Part shown: positions 16,451 to 25,302 of the stretch, piece by piece
How the letters are laid out: the number at the start of each line of letters is the position of its first letter
Position numbering within the stretch: position 1 is the stretch's first letter
NCBI RefSeq assembly: GCF_000015645.1
Contig: NC_008816.1
Coordinates: 124,001-188,000, forward strand
Length of the DNA: 64,000 nt
From: Prochlorococcus marinus str. AS9601
Lineage (GTDB): Bacteria; Cyanobacteriota; Cyanobacteriia; PCC-6307; Cyanobiaceae
Direction: 5' to 3'
Notes under the pieces: model-generated
What the model saw: only the letters and a program-made list of their open reading frames with translations
Databases searched by the model: none
Told to the model about the DNA's origin: nothing
Program-made: the position numbers and the translations under genes

Positions 16451-17803
16451 TTACTCTGATAAAGAATAGTCAACTGCTTCTTTAATATTGGAAATTTCTT
16501 TGATATTTATTAGATTTTGAAAATTATTATTTATTTCCTCCTCTAATTTTGGTACTACGATATTTTTGATACCTAGTCTTATAGCTTCTTCTATCTTTGT
16601 TCGAAGGTTATTAGATTTTCTAACCTGACCGCTCAATCCCAATTCCCCAATAAATGAGCTATTTACTAAAGGAGGAATATTTTTCAAACTTGATAAAATT
16701 GATATTGCTACACCTAAGTCAGATGAAGGATCATTAATCTCAAAACCCCCGCCAGTAGCTATATAACAATCAAATTCAGATAATTTTATGCCTACGTGTT
16801 TTTCAATAACAGCTAGAATTTGATGTAATCTATTTATGCTAATTCCAGTTGTAGTTCGTCTTGGGTTACTGTAGAAAGTTTTATTTACAAGTGCTTGTAT
16901 ATCAACTGCTAATGGTCTAGTACCTTCATTTGTAATAGTAGTTGTTACACCTGAAATATTTTCTTTATTTGTAAAAATTGAACTTGGATTTTTTATCTCT
17001 CGTAAGCCCTGTTCAAGCATTTCAAAAATTCCAATTTCAAAGGTTGATCCAAATCGATTTTTTATACTTCTTAATAATCTATGTGAGGAAATATTATCTC
17101 CTTCAAAGTTTATTACTGTATCAACTAAGTGCTCCAGAGTTTTAGGGCCAGCTAAAGCACCATCTTTGGTGACATGACCAATGATTAAAAGGGCAATGTT
17201 ATTGTCTTTGGCGAGATTTTGCAATTCAGATGAACATGCTCTTACTTGAGAGACCGATCCTGGCGAACTTTCCATTTCATGATTATGGATGGCTTGAATA
17301 CTATCAATAATTGCGAAACTTGGATTTAACCGTTTGATTTCTTCAATAATTAGGGATAAGTTGGTTTCTGCAAAAATTTTTAAATCAATACTACTTTGAT
17401 TTAATCTTTCCCACCTAATTTTTACTTGTTCTAAAGATTCTTCTGCAGTTACATATAAAACTTTCTCATTGAGAGATATTTTTCCTGCTGATTGAAGAAC
17501 TATTGTGCTTTTACCTATGCCTGGTTCTCCTCCAAGTAAAACAACAGATCCAGGTACGATTCCACCTCCAAGCACTCGATCAAATTCCCTAAAACCACTT
17601 GTAAATCTTGATATTTTTTTTGATGAAATCTCGTTAAATGGTATAGATTGTTTACTATTTTTTATTTCTTGATATTTAGACCTCTTACTTTTTATTTCTT
17701 CAACAATGGAATTCCATGAGTTGCAATTTAAGCATCTACCAAAATATTGTGAAGTTTCAGATCCGCAATTCTGACAAATAAAAGTAGATAATTTGCTAGA
17801 CAT
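16451..17803 (-). CDS. radA: DNA repair protein RadA
   Basis: A 450-residue protein with the three RadA modules. A four-cysteine zinc finger (F-I-C-Q-N-C-G ... C-L-N-C-N) covers residues 8-31. A RecA-type ATPase follows with Walker A G-G-E-P-G-I-G-K-S-T near residue 90 and the RadA-specific K-N-R-F-G motif near 247. A C-terminal Lon-protease-like domain (A-T-G-G-G-F-E-I...) lacks protease function in this family. RadA drives branch migration and recombination intermediate processing. It is divergent from rpaB across about 107 bases and convergent with ycf3. Confidence 0.95.
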   Translation of the reverse strand: MSSKLSTFICQNCGSETSQYFGRCLNCNSWNSIVEEIKSKRSKYQEIKNSKQSIPFNEISSKKISRFTSGFREFDRVLGGGIVPGSVVLLGGEPGIGKSTIVLQSAGKISLNEKVLYVTAEESLEQVKIRWERLNQSSIDLKIFAETNLSLIIEEIKRLNPSFAIIDSIQAIHNHEMESSPGSVSQVRACSSELQNLAKDNNIALLIIGHVTKDGALAGPKTLEHLVDTVINFEGDNISSHRLLRSIKNRFGSTFEIGIFEMLEQGLREIKNPSSIFTNKENISGVTTTITNEGTRPLAVDIQALVNKTFYSNPRRTTTGISINRLHQILAVIEKHVGIKLSEFDCYIATGGGFEINDPSSDLGVAISILSSLKNIPPLVNSSFIGELGLSGQVRKSNNLRTKIEEAIRLGIKNIVVPKLEEEINNNFQNLINIKEISNIKEAVDYSLSE

Positions 17804-17910
17804 TTAGTTTTTTAATCAAGTATTAGAACTAGAATGTTTGGGATATTGCCCCTCTACAAGTTAGATTAGGATAATAATTAATTCTCTTACTGATTAGCTA
17901 ATAGAAACAA

Positions 17911-18657
17911 ATGGCTCTATCTAGTCAAACTAAAGAAACAATTCTTGTCGCAGATGACGAGGCAAGTATTAGAAGAATTTTGGAGACGCGCCTCTCCATG
18001 ATTGGTTACAAAGTAGTAACTGCAAGTGATGGTAAAGAAGCATTAAAGTTATTTAAAGATTATGAGCCTGATTTAGTAGTACTTGACGTTATGATGCCAA
18101 AATTAGATGGCTATGGAGTTTGTCAAGAATTAAGGAAAGATTCTGATGTTCCCATTGTTATGTTAACTGCGTTAGGAGATGTTGCAGACAGGATAACAGG
18201 TTTAGAATTAGGTGCTGATGATTATGTTGTTAAACCATTTAGTCCTAAGGAATTAGAAGCTAGAATTAGATGTGTTTTAAGAAGAATTGACAAAGAACAA
18301 ATTCCTGGAATGCCTAATTCAGGATTAATTTTAGTTACTGATATAAAAATTGATACAAATCGAAGACAAGTTTTTAAAAGCGATGAGAGAATTAGATTAA
18401 CCGGTATGGAATTTAGTCTTTTAGAGCTTTTGGTAAGTAGGTCAGGTGAGCCTTTTAGTAGAGGAGAAATTTTGAAGGAAGTTTGGGGATATACACCTGA
18501 GAGACATGTAGATACGAGAGTAGTCGATGTCCATATATCAAGATTAAGATCAAAACTTGAGGCTGATCCAGCAAATCCTGAATTGATATTAACAGCGAGG
18601 GGCACAGGATATCTTTTTCAAAGAATTGTAGATATTACTCCTTTTGATGGTAAATAA
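17911..18657 (+). CDS. rpaB: OmpR-type response regulator RpaB (Ycf27)
   Basis: A 248-residue response regulator. The receiver carries D15-D16, phosphoacceptor D59 in L-V-V-L-D-V-M-M-P-K-L-D-G-Y-G-V-C, and V-V-K-P-F-S-P-K-E-L. The winged helix holds R-L-T-G-M-E-F-S-L-L-E-L-L and E-R-H-V-D-T-R-V-V-D-V-H-I-S-R-L-R. This is the highly conserved RpaB/Ycf27 pattern. RpaB, with the kinase NblS, controls high-light and photosystem genes in cyanobacteria. Cys70 lies just after D59 in a region discussed for redox control in relatives (inference). Its TAA abuts the ATG of plsX, so it heads a lipid-synthesis operon. Confidence 0.93.
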   Translation: MALSSQTKETILVADDEASIRRILETRLSMIGYKVVTASDGKEALKLFKDYEPDLVVLDVMMPKLDGYGVCQELRKDSDVPIVMLTALGDVADRITGLELGADDYVVKPFSPKELEARIRCVLRRIDKEQIPGMPNSGLILVTDIKIDTNRRQVFKSDERIRLTGMEFSLLELLVSRSGEPFSRGEILKEVWGYTPERHVDTRVVDVHISRLRSKLEADPANPELILTARGTGYLFQRIVDITPFDGK

Positions 18658-20076
18658 ATGGGGAAAGAAAGTGCACAAAAAATTAACAAGCCCAGAGCTA
18701 TCAGAAGATTAGTTATCTGGTACAAAAGAAACACGGCTGTAACTTCATTAGTAGATACTGCTGCTAGTTCTGCGGTAACTGCTAGTAATGTTGCGGGTAA
18801 TGTAGTTTCTAGTGCTGGCTCTGTCGTGAGCACAGCTAGTAATGTCGCGAGTAATGTTGCAGGTAATGTTGCAGGTAATGTGGTTTCAAGCGCTGAATCT
18901 GTTGTGAATACCGCCAGCAGTGTTGTTTCAAATGCTAGCTCAATAGCTAAAAATACATTACAGCCATTAGTTTTTGACCCATTAAAAAGATTACAAAATA
19001 ACGATAATATTTTAGATAGGGTGGAAGAATCTCAATCTAAAAGAATTTGGATTGCTGTTGATGGTATGGGTGGAGATTATGCTCCTGGTCCAATTCTTGA
19101 GGGTTGCCTTGAAGCAATAAGTAGATTTCCAATAAATATAAAATTCGTAGGCAAAATTGAAACAGTTAAAGTTGCAGCAGAAAAAACAGGTTTAGCAGAA
19201 TTGTTAGAAAATGCAGTTGATAATAATCGTCTTGAATTAATTGATAGTGGAGATCCTATTGGGATGAATGAAGAAGCTACTGCAGTTAGAAAAAGGAAAA
19301 ATGCAAGTATAAATGTTGCAATGGATTTAGTAAAAAATAATAAAGCTGAAGCTGTTTATTCAGCGGGTAATTCAGGCGCCATGATGGCTTCTGCCATATT
19401 TAGAATTGGGCGATTGAAAGGGATTGATAGACCAGCCATAGGAGCATTATTTCCAACAAGGGATCAAACTCGCCCGGTATTAGTTTTAGATGTCGGTGCT
19501 AATACTGATTGTAAGCCATCTTATCTGCATCAATTTGCACTTCTAGGTAATATTTATGCAAAGGATGTCTTACAAGTAAAAAAACCAAGAATTGGTCTTT
19601 TAAATATTGGAGAAGAAGAATGTAAAGGTAATGATTTATCCCTAAAAACATATGAATTACTTTCCTCTGAAAAAAGTTTTGATTTTGGAGGTAACTGTGA
19701 AGGGAGAGATGTATTATCAGGTAGTTTCGACGTAGTAGTCTGTGATGGATTTACTGGAAATATATTATTGAAATTTCTTGAATCTGTGGGAGGAGTTTTA
19801 TTAGATATTTTGAGATCTGAGCTACCTCGTGGAAGAAGGGGGAAAGTTGGTTCAGCTTTTTTAAGAAGTAATCTACTAAGAATTAAGAAAAGGTTAGATC
19901 ATGCCGAACATGGAGGAGCTTTATTACTTGGGGTGAATGGTATTTGCGTTATTGGTCATGGAAGTAGCAAATCTTTATCAGTAGTTAGTGCTCTTCGCTT
20001 GGCCCACTCTGCAGTAAATCATGGTGTTATGGACAATTTAAATCAACTGCAAAAGCTTCAAGTTTTAAATTCATAA
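18658..20076 (+). CDS. plsX: Phosphate acyltransferase PlsX with long repetitive N-terminal extension
   Basis: A 472-residue protein. PlsX proper begins near residue 129 with W-I-A-V-D-G-M-G-G-D-Y-A-P and contains Y-S-A-G-N-S-G-A-M-M and V-V-C-D-G-F-T-G-N motifs. PlsX makes acyl-phosphate from acyl-ACP for phospholipid and glycolipid synthesis and is a peripheral membrane enzyme. Ahead of it lie a basic segment (residues 8-24, several Arg/Lys plus W-Y) and a low-complexity block (residues about 34-99) built of VVSSAGS-like seven-residue and VAGN-like four-residue units. Normal PlsX is about 330-350 residues. The ATG abuts the rpaB stop; a GTG at 19021 would give a conventional 351-residue protein, so the extension's translation is inferred, though the frame is fully open. 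Confidence 0.9.
   Translation: MGKESAQKINKPRAIRRLVIWYKRNTAVTSLVDTAASSAVTASNVAGNVVSSAGSVVSTASNVASNVAGNVAGNVVSSAESVVNTASSVVSNASSIAKNTLQPLVFDPLKRLQNNDNILDRVEESQSKRIWIAVDGMGGDYAPGPILEGCLEAISRFPINIKFVGKIETVKVAAEKTGLAELLENAVDNNRLELIDSGDPIGMNEEATAVRKRKNASINVAMDLVKNNKAEAVYSAGNSGAMMASAIFRIGRLKGIDRPAIGALFPTRDQTRPVLVLDVGANTDCKPSYLHQFALLGNIYAKDVLQVKKPRIGLLNIGEEECKGNDLSLKTYELLSSEKSFDFGGNCEGRDVLSGSFDVVVCDGFTGNILLKFLESVGGVLLDILRSELPRGRRGKVGSAFLRSNLLRIKKRLDHAEHGGALLLGVNGICVIGHGSSKSLSVVSALRLAHSAVNHGVMDNLNQLQKLQVLNS
18853..18876 (+). repeat. Exact 12-base tandem repeat inside the plsX extension
   Basis: Two exact copies of AATGTTGCAGGT (coding Asn-Val-Ala-Gly) stand head to tail. Related, imperfect units flank them. 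This is the most recent-looking part of the repeat block and is a likely place for length change between strains. Confidence 0.85.
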
Positions 20077-20129
20077 AACATATTGAGTCAAATTTATGTT
20101 TGACTAATATAAGTAACTAAAAAATTCTT

Positions 20130-21137
20130 TTGGAAGGAATAAATTTTAATCAGATTGGAGTGTCATTCAAGGGAAGTGGAAGTTATGTACCTGATCAAAT
20201 CCTAACCAATCAAAAAATTAGTCAAAAGGTTGATACAAGCAATGAATGGATACAATCTAGAACTGGTATTTCTGAGAGAAGAATCTCGAGCGTAGAAGAT
20301 AATGTTACTGAGATGGGCTATAAGGCTGCTCTAACTGCTATAGAAATGGCTAATTGGGATATTAAAACGATTGATTTGATTGTTTTAGCTACTTCTACTC
20401 CTCATGATTTATTTGGATCAGCTCCATCCATTCAAGCTAAATTAGGGGCAGCTAATGCTGTAGCTTTCGATTTAACTGCAGCTTGTAGTGGCTTTTTATT
20501 TGCCTTAATAACAGCCTCACAATTTTTAAAAGGGGGTAGTTTTAAAAGGGCTATTGTTATTGGAGCAGATCAATTATCAAGTTTTGTTGATTGGAATGAT
20601 AGAAGAAGTTGTATTCTCTTTGGAGATGGTGCCGGTGCATTAGCAATTGAAGCCACAAATGAATTTGATAATTTTATAGGTTTTGATATGAGAACTGATG
20701 GGGGGAGGGGTTCTTTTCTTAATCTTCCATCAATAAATAATAAGGATTCAATAGTTGATGAAATTGACTTTTTAAGTGGAGGTTTTTCTCCAATTCAGAT
20801 GAATGGTCAGGAAGTTTATAAATTCGCAGTTAAAGAAGTTCCCCTAATTCTTCAAAAGTTGTTGAAAAAAATGAAATATAATTCTGATCAAGTTGATTGG
20901 CTCTTGTTGCATCAAGCTAATCAAAGAATATTGGATTCTGTAGGAGAAAGGTTAAAAATTCCCAGAGAAAAGATTCTTAGCAATTTAGAAAAATATGGCA
21001 ATACGTCAGCAGCAACAATTCCACTAATGATGGATGAGGCTGTAAGAGATTATAGAATTAAACAAAATGATATTATTGCTACAAGTGGTTTCGGTGCTGG
21101 GCTAAGTTGGGGTGCAGCCCTAATTAAATGGGGTTAA
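20130..21137 (+). CDS. fabH: Beta-ketoacyl-ACP synthase III
   Basis: A 335-residue condensing enzyme. The catalytic triad is visible: Cys in D-L-T-A-A-C-S-G-F, His in L-L-L-H-Q-A-N-Q-R-I, and Asn in Y-G-N-T-S-A-A-T-I-P. The N-terminal S-N-E-W-I-Q-S-R-T-G-I is the usual FabH motif. It joins acetyl-CoA and malonyl-ACP to start fatty acid synthesis. The start is a TTG; a family-like segment (G-V-S-F-K-G-S-G-S-Y-V-P-D) begins ten residues later and no ATG fits. It follows plsX by about 50 bases and precedes fabD by 13. Confidence 0.95.
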   Translation: MEGINFNQIGVSFKGSGSYVPDQILTNQKISQKVDTSNEWIQSRTGISERRISSVEDNVTEMGYKAALTAIEMANWDIKTIDLIVLATSTPHDLFGSAPSIQAKLGAANAVAFDLTAACSGFLFALITASQFLKGGSFKRAIVIGADQLSSFVDWNDRRSCILFGDGAGALAIEATNEFDNFIGFDMRTDGGRGSFLNLPSINNKDSIVDEIDFLSGGFSPIQMNGQEVYKFAVKEVPLILQKLLKKMKYNSDQVDWLLLHQANQRILDSVGERLKIPREKILSNLEKYGNTSAATIPLMMDEAVRDYRIKQNDIIATSGFGAGLSWGAALIKWG

Positions 21138-21150
21138 AAAAAGGAGCATT

Positions 21151-22047
21151 ATGAAAGTTGCATGGGTATTCCCTGGACAGGGTTCGCAAAAAATTGGAAT
21201 GGCAAAACAAATTGAAAATCTGCCGATCACAAAAGAGAGGTTTAGCTATGCTTCTGAGATATTTGAGAGAAATTTATTTGAAATTTGTGAATTAAATACT
21301 GAACCAACAAATCCTCTTCTTGATTTGAATTACACAAAAAATACACAAATTTGTCTTTTTTTAGTTGAATCAATTTTATTAGATGCATTAAAGGAAAATG
21401 GATTTAAACCAACTTATGTTGCGGGACACAGTCTTGGAGAAATCACTGCACTATATTGTTCGGATGTTTTTTCATTCGAAGATTGTGTTTCTCTTATAAA
21501 AGAAAGGTCTCAATTAATGGTCAATGCTGGTAAAGGATCTATGGCAGCAGTAATTGGTTTTGATAGAAATCAACTTGATTTATTAGTGCAAAAAATTGAT
21601 GATATTGTAATTGCTAATGATAATAGCTCTTCCCAAGTTGTCTTATCAGGATCTACTGAAGCCTTAGATAATTTATCGAAAGAAATTGCTTGTAAAAGAT
21701 TCTTGAAATTAAATGTTTCAGGAGCATTTCATTCACCATTTATGAATGAACCTTCATCAAAATTTTGTGAGTATTTAAAAAAGATTAAATTTAACAATCC
21801 TTCTTTCCCTGTGATAAGTAATTATGAACCTTCACTGTGTAGCGATCCAAACGAGCTTAAAATTAGATTAGAAAAGCAAATGTGTAATGGAGTGAGGTGG
21901 CGAGAAACTATGGATTTAATGGCAAAAGATAGTGATCTTCATATTGTCGAAATTGGCCCTTCTAATGTACTAAGTGGTTTAGCAAAAAGACATCTTAAAG
22001 ATGTAAAAATTTCTCAAGTATCATCTTCTGATCAAATATCTTATTAA
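21151..22047 (+). CDS. fabD: Malonyl-CoA:ACP transacylase
   Basis: A 298-residue acyltransferase. The N-terminus has V-F-P-G-Q-G-S-Q-K, the nucleophile Ser is in G-H-S-L-G-E, and the catalytic His is in S-G-A-F-H-S-P-F-M. It charges ACP with malonyl for fatty acid elongation. It sits between fabH and plsC on the same strand with 13- and 5-base gaps. An AGGAG-like ribosome binding site (AAAAGGAGC) lies just before its ATG, one of the better ones in this window. Confidence 0.95.
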   Translation: MKVAWVFPGQGSQKIGMAKQIENLPITKERFSYASEIFERNLFEICELNTEPTNPLLDLNYTKNTQICLFLVESILLDALKENGFKPTYVAGHSLGEITALYCSDVFSFEDCVSLIKERSQLMVNAGKGSMAAVIGFDRNQLDLLVQKIDDIVIANDNSSSQVVLSGSTEALDNLSKEIACKRFLKLNVSGAFHSPFMNEPSSKFCEYLKKIKFNNPSFPVISNYEPSLCSDPNELKIRLEKQMCNGVRWRETMDLMAKDSDLHIVEIGPSNVLSGLAKRHLKDVKISQVSSSDQISY

Positions 22048-22052
22048 TTTGT

Positions 22053-22673
22053 ATGAAAAATCATACTATTCAAAAATTAATCTATGAATTAGTTAGCAAG
22101 CTTTTTGTATTTCCTATTTATAAATTTGTTTTTAAAGGTCATTTAATAGGTAGAGACAATATTCCGCAAAAAGATTCCTTTATCATGGTTTCTAATCATG
22201 GTTCTTTACTTGATCCTCCTTTATTAGGGCATGCCCTTGGACGTAATATATCTTTTATGGCCAAGGCAGAGCTTTTTAGAATCCCTTTCCTCGGCTTTAT
22301 TATCAAGGCTTGTGGAGCGTATCCTGTAAGAAGAGGAATTGCTGATAAAAACACAATTAAAACAGCATGTAAGAAATTATCAGATGATAATTGTATTGGA
22401 ATTTTTATTGATGGCACTCGTCAAAAAAATGGTCGAGTAAATAAGCCCAAACAAGGTGCAGCATTATTAGCCTTTAAAAATCAAAAATTATTATTGCCTG
22501 TTGCAATAGTTAATTCACATAGACTAATAAGATTTAGATATTTTATTCCTTTATTTTCAAAAATAGTTATTAAAGTGGGAAAACCTGTTCAACCTCCACA
22601 AAGTTCATCAAGAGATGATCTGAATTATGTAACAATGCATCTTCAAGATCAAATTAATTCTTTAATTGGATGA
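22053..22673 (+). CDS. plsC: 1-acyl-glycerol-3-phosphate acyltransferase
   Basis: A 206-residue acyltransferase with the HX4D motif N-H-G-S-L-L-D-P-P near residue 49, then F-M-A-K-A-E-L-F and G-A-Y-P-V-R-R-G, and F-I-D-G-T-R in place of the usual F-P-E-G-T-R. That last change (Asp for Glu in the third motif) is conservative but worth noting. It makes phosphatidic acid at the membrane face, downstream of PlsX and PlsY. It closes the plsX-fabH-fabD-plsC series and ends four bases from tsaB. Confidence 0.88.
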   Translation: MKNHTIQKLIYELVSKLFVFPIYKFVFKGHLIGRDNIPQKDSFIMVSNHGSLLDPPLLGHALGRNISFMAKAELFRIPFLGFIIKACGAYPVRRGIADKNTIKTACKKLSDDNCIGIFIDGTRQKNGRVNKPKQGAALLAFKNQKLLLPVAIVNSHRLIRFRYFIPLFSKIVIKVGKPVQPPQSSSRDDLNYVTMHLQDQINSLIG

Positions 22674-22677
22674 ATAT

Positions 22678-23331
22678 TTAGTTAATTGGAGAAAGAGGGT
22701 AAAGAGGCAAAACTTTTTTCCAGGAATCTATATTTGAATTTAATAAATTTTTATTAGATAAATCTAATAGTTCTCTTAAATCTTCTTTATCATCGTAAAT
22801 AGCTTCAAAAAAAGGTTCTCTACTATCAAGATCTTTGACTACTTTTGGTAAAACTGTTTCTCGAATGACTAGATCCGAGGGATTGTTTTCGTTATGACAA
22901 ATTTCATATTTACCAGCAATAACACCCTTTCGTTTTAATTTTTTGTAGATCCAGAATGATTTTTTGTTTATCAAGATATTATTTTTTGATGCAATTCTTT
23001 TTGCCATTATTTCAAATGAACTAAAACTGTCTAGAGGACAATTGATTTGTTGTGAGATAGTTCTTGCTAAAACTACAATAAGTCGAGAAGCATTAAAATT
23101 TGCAGGACCTACACTGACAGATAACCTATTTATTTCTTGTAAATTTTCTTTGGAAATGAAGTTGTTAAGATCATTTATTAAGATGTTGCAAAGGTCATTA
23201 TCAAATTTTTTGATGAATAATTCATCAGATTCAGAATTACTGTTTTTTCTATACCCAAAGCCAAAAGAATTATCTGTGCTATGAATCACTAATGTAGAGA
23301 AATTTTCTCTTTGTTGAAGTTTATTTGTCAT
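22678..23331 (-). CDS. tsaB: TsaB-like protein (t6A tRNA modification)
   Basis: A 217-residue member of the ASKHA fold TsaB/YeaZ family. It opens with T-L-V-I-H-S-T-D, the degenerate D-T-S loop, and has L-S-V-S-V-G-P-A-N-F-N-A-S-R in place of the usual V-x-x-G-P-G-S-F-T-G-L-R. TsaB supports TsaD in adding the threonylcarbamoyl group to A37 of ANN-decoding tRNAs, which include the tRNA-Asn in this window. The fit is good at the N-terminus but the rest is divergent. It lies nine bases after ycf34 on the same strand. Confidence 0.78.
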   Translation of the reverse strand: MTNKLQQRENFSTLVIHSTDNSFGFGYRKNSNSESDELFIKKFDNDLCNILINDLNNFISKENLQEINRLSVSVGPANFNASRLIVVLARTISQQINCPLDSFSSFEIMAKRIASKNNILINKKSFWIYKKLKRKGVIAGKYEICHNENNPSDLVIRETVLPKVVKDLDSREPFFEAIYDDKEDLRELLDLSNKNLLNSNIDSWKKVLPLYPLSPIN

Positions 23332-23340
23332 CTATTACCT

Positions 23341-23592
23341 TTAAACAGGTAATTCCATACCAGGGTTGCATTTAGACCATTTACCAAATTCATTTTCAAA
23401 ACTTTCACAAGATTGAACATCCCAATCAGTTTTATAATCACCATTATTATCTTTAACTATATTGACATGAATGAATGGTTTTTTTGCTTTAAAATCAGGT
23501 AGATCACAAATATGATCAACACCATGATTATTTTCAACATCATGATATGTGATACATCTATCAACCCATTTACAGTTGATGCAAATGCACAT
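23341..23592 (-). CDS. ycf34: Ycf34 iron-sulfur protein
   Basis: An 83-residue protein beginning M-C-I-C-I-N-C-K-W-V-D-R-C, with a fourth region D-H-I-C and a later Q-S-C and S-K-C-N-P. This cysteine-rich layout is the Ycf34 family. In Synechocystis Ycf34 was reported to bind an Fe-S cluster and to matter for photosynthetic electron flow; its precise role is unsettled. The frame is open upstream, but the ATG giving MCICIN was chosen as the family start. It is divergent from cca by 14 bases and upstream of tsaB on the same strand. Confidence 0.88.
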   Translation of the reverse strand: MCICINCKWVDRCITYHDVENNHGVDHICDLPDFKAKKPFIHVNIVKDNNGDYKTDWDVQSCESFENEFGKWSKCNPGMELPV

Positions 23593-23606
23593 AATTAATA
23601 AATAAA

Positions 23607-24824
23607 ATGAAAAAGAGCTTTCACACAGATCATACACTAATAATTGATGAATTAGAAACAAGTATAAAAGTTCATAATTTGGATTTAATCTTAGGTTTTT
23701 TACCTACAGGATCATATTTGGTTGGTGGTTATATAAGAGATATTATTTTGGGAAGAAAAACTGAAAAGTTGGATGTTGATATTGTGGTACCTTTAAATGC
23801 AATTGAAATTGGTAAAAAGATTGCAGATAATATTAGATCAAAATTAATAATTTTAGATAAAAAAAGAGAAGTAGTAAGAATTATTCTTAACAATATTTAT
23901 ATTGATATTGCTAATCAAGTTTCATCTTCCATAGAAGGAGATTTATGTTCTAGAGATTTGTCGATTAATTCAATTGCTTTTTTATTTGATAAGAAGAGTT
24001 TGTTTGATCCATTAAATGGTCTTAAAGATCTTGAGATTTCTTTGCTTAGAACTCATTCTGAAAACAATTTATTAAATGATCCTTTACGAATTTTAAGATG
24101 TTTTCGATTTGTTTCAGAATTGAATTTTAAAATTGATTCAAGATTACTTGATTTTATAAAAAAAAATAAAAGGAACTTACATCTTGTCGCAAAAGAGAGA
24201 ATTACTTATGAAATACAGAAAATAGTAAATGGTGCAAATGCTCTTGATGCAGTATTGTTGATAAAAAAATTAAATATATTTGATACTGAAAATTTATTTG
24301 AAGATTCTTTTTATTTGGATTTAGAGAAAATTAATTATGGAGAACTTGATCAGGAAGAACAAGATAAATATTTACCATCATTTTTTATTGCTCAAATCTT
24401 AGATGTTGTAACTTTAGAGAAACTGCAATTTAGTAAAGCTGATATTGCAAAAAATAAGTTATTGCGAAAATGGCACCTTCTCTTGAAAAACAAAAATATC
24501 GCTCAGTTAGATGAATTTGACAGATTTAAATTACATCAAGAATTAGAAATGTTTCTGCCATCTTTTATTTTTTATTTACCTGAAAACTTACAATTAGATT
24601 GGCTTCATAGATGGCGTGACAACGATGATAAATTATTTCATCCCTCAAACATAGTTAATGGTGATGTAATTAAAAAAAATTTGGAAATCAAGGATGGACC
24701 TATCTTGGGAGAGCTTTTACAGTATCTTTCTAAGGAACTTGCATATAAGAGATTGAATAATTTTGATGAAGCTATTTATAAAGCAAAGCGATGGATTGAA
24801 CAAAATGCGCCAAAATGTGATTAA
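23607..24824 (+). CDS. cca: CCA-adding enzyme / poly(A) polymerase-type tRNA nucleotidyltransferase
   Basis: A 405-residue class II nucleotidyltransferase. The signature is L-V-G-G-Y-I-R-D-I-I-L-G-R near residue 39, followed by the metal-binding D-V-D-I-V pair. The RNA-binding and flexible-loop block is S-R-D-L-S-I-N-S-I-A-F, then D-P-L-R-I-L-R-C-F-R-F. These enzymes build or repair the 3' CCA of tRNA, which is needed here because tRNA-Asn does not encode CCA. There is no HD domain. In some bacteria the CC- and A-adding functions are split; this cannot be told from sequence alone. Confidence 0.9.
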   Translation: MKKSFHTDHTLIIDELETSIKVHNLDLILGFLPTGSYLVGGYIRDIILGRKTEKLDVDIVVPLNAIEIGKKIADNIRSKLIILDKKREVVRIILNNIYIDIANQVSSSIEGDLCSRDLSINSIAFLFDKKSLFDPLNGLKDLEISLLRTHSENNLLNDPLRILRCFRFVSELNFKIDSRLLDFIKKNKRNLHLVAKERITYEIQKIVNGANALDAVLLIKKLNIFDTENLFEDSFYLDLEKINYGELDQEEQDKYLPSFFIAQILDVVTLEKLQFSKADIAKNKLLRKWHLLLKNKNIAQLDEFDRFKLHQELEMFLPSFIFYLPENLQLDWLHRWRDNDDKLFHPSNIVNGDVIKKNLEIKDGPILGELLQYLSKELAYKRLNNFDEAIYKAKRWIEQNAPKCD

Positions 24825-24882
24825 ATACACATAGCTTAGTTTTGTTTAGAAGTTCAGACTTCAAAATCATTTTTAAAAATTT

Positions 24883-25302
24883 ATGAGTATTCGCATTTAC
24901 ATTGGTAACTTACCACAAGGATTTAATCCAAAAGAATTTGATACACTTTTAAAGTCAGTTTCTGATTCGATTAGATTTAAAGCAGTTTTAGATAAGGAAA
25001 CTAAGGAATGCAGGGGTTTTGGTTTTGCGACTTCTAATAATGAAGATAATGCTAATTTATTAATTCAAAAGTTAAATGGTTTTGAATTTAATGGTTCTAA
25101 ATTAAGAGTAGAGCTATCAGAAAAGAAAGATTCTGCTTCAAATAAAAGAAATAGTGGAAAATTAAATAAGAATAAGAAGCGGAAAGACTTTAAGAAAATT
25201 GTTCACAGTGATGCACCTAACTTAGAAGCTCCTGATCCAAGATGGGCTGGAGAACTATCTAAATTAAAAGATTTGTTGGCTAATCAGAAGACTCCTGCTT
25301 AG
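24883..25302 (+). CDS. RRM-type RNA-binding protein
   Basis: A 139-residue protein with a single RNA recognition motif (about residues 1-80). RNP2 is I-Y-I-G-N-L and RNP1 is C-R-G-F-G-F-A-T-S, with the aromatic residues that stack on RNA in place. After the RRM comes a basic Lys/Asn-rich linker and an acidic tail ending near A-P-D-P-R-W-A. Cyanobacterial Rbp proteins of this type respond to cold and can localise mRNA to thylakoids; the role here is inferred. It ends directly against crtB on the other strand, with no spacer. Confidence 0.9.
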   Translation: MSIRIYIGNLPQGFNPKEFDTLLKSVSDSIRFKAVLDKETKECRGFGFATSNNEDNANLLIQKLNGFEFNGSKLRVELSEKKDSASNKRNSGKLNKNKKRKDFKKIVHSDAPNLEAPDPRWAGELSKLKDLLANQKTPA

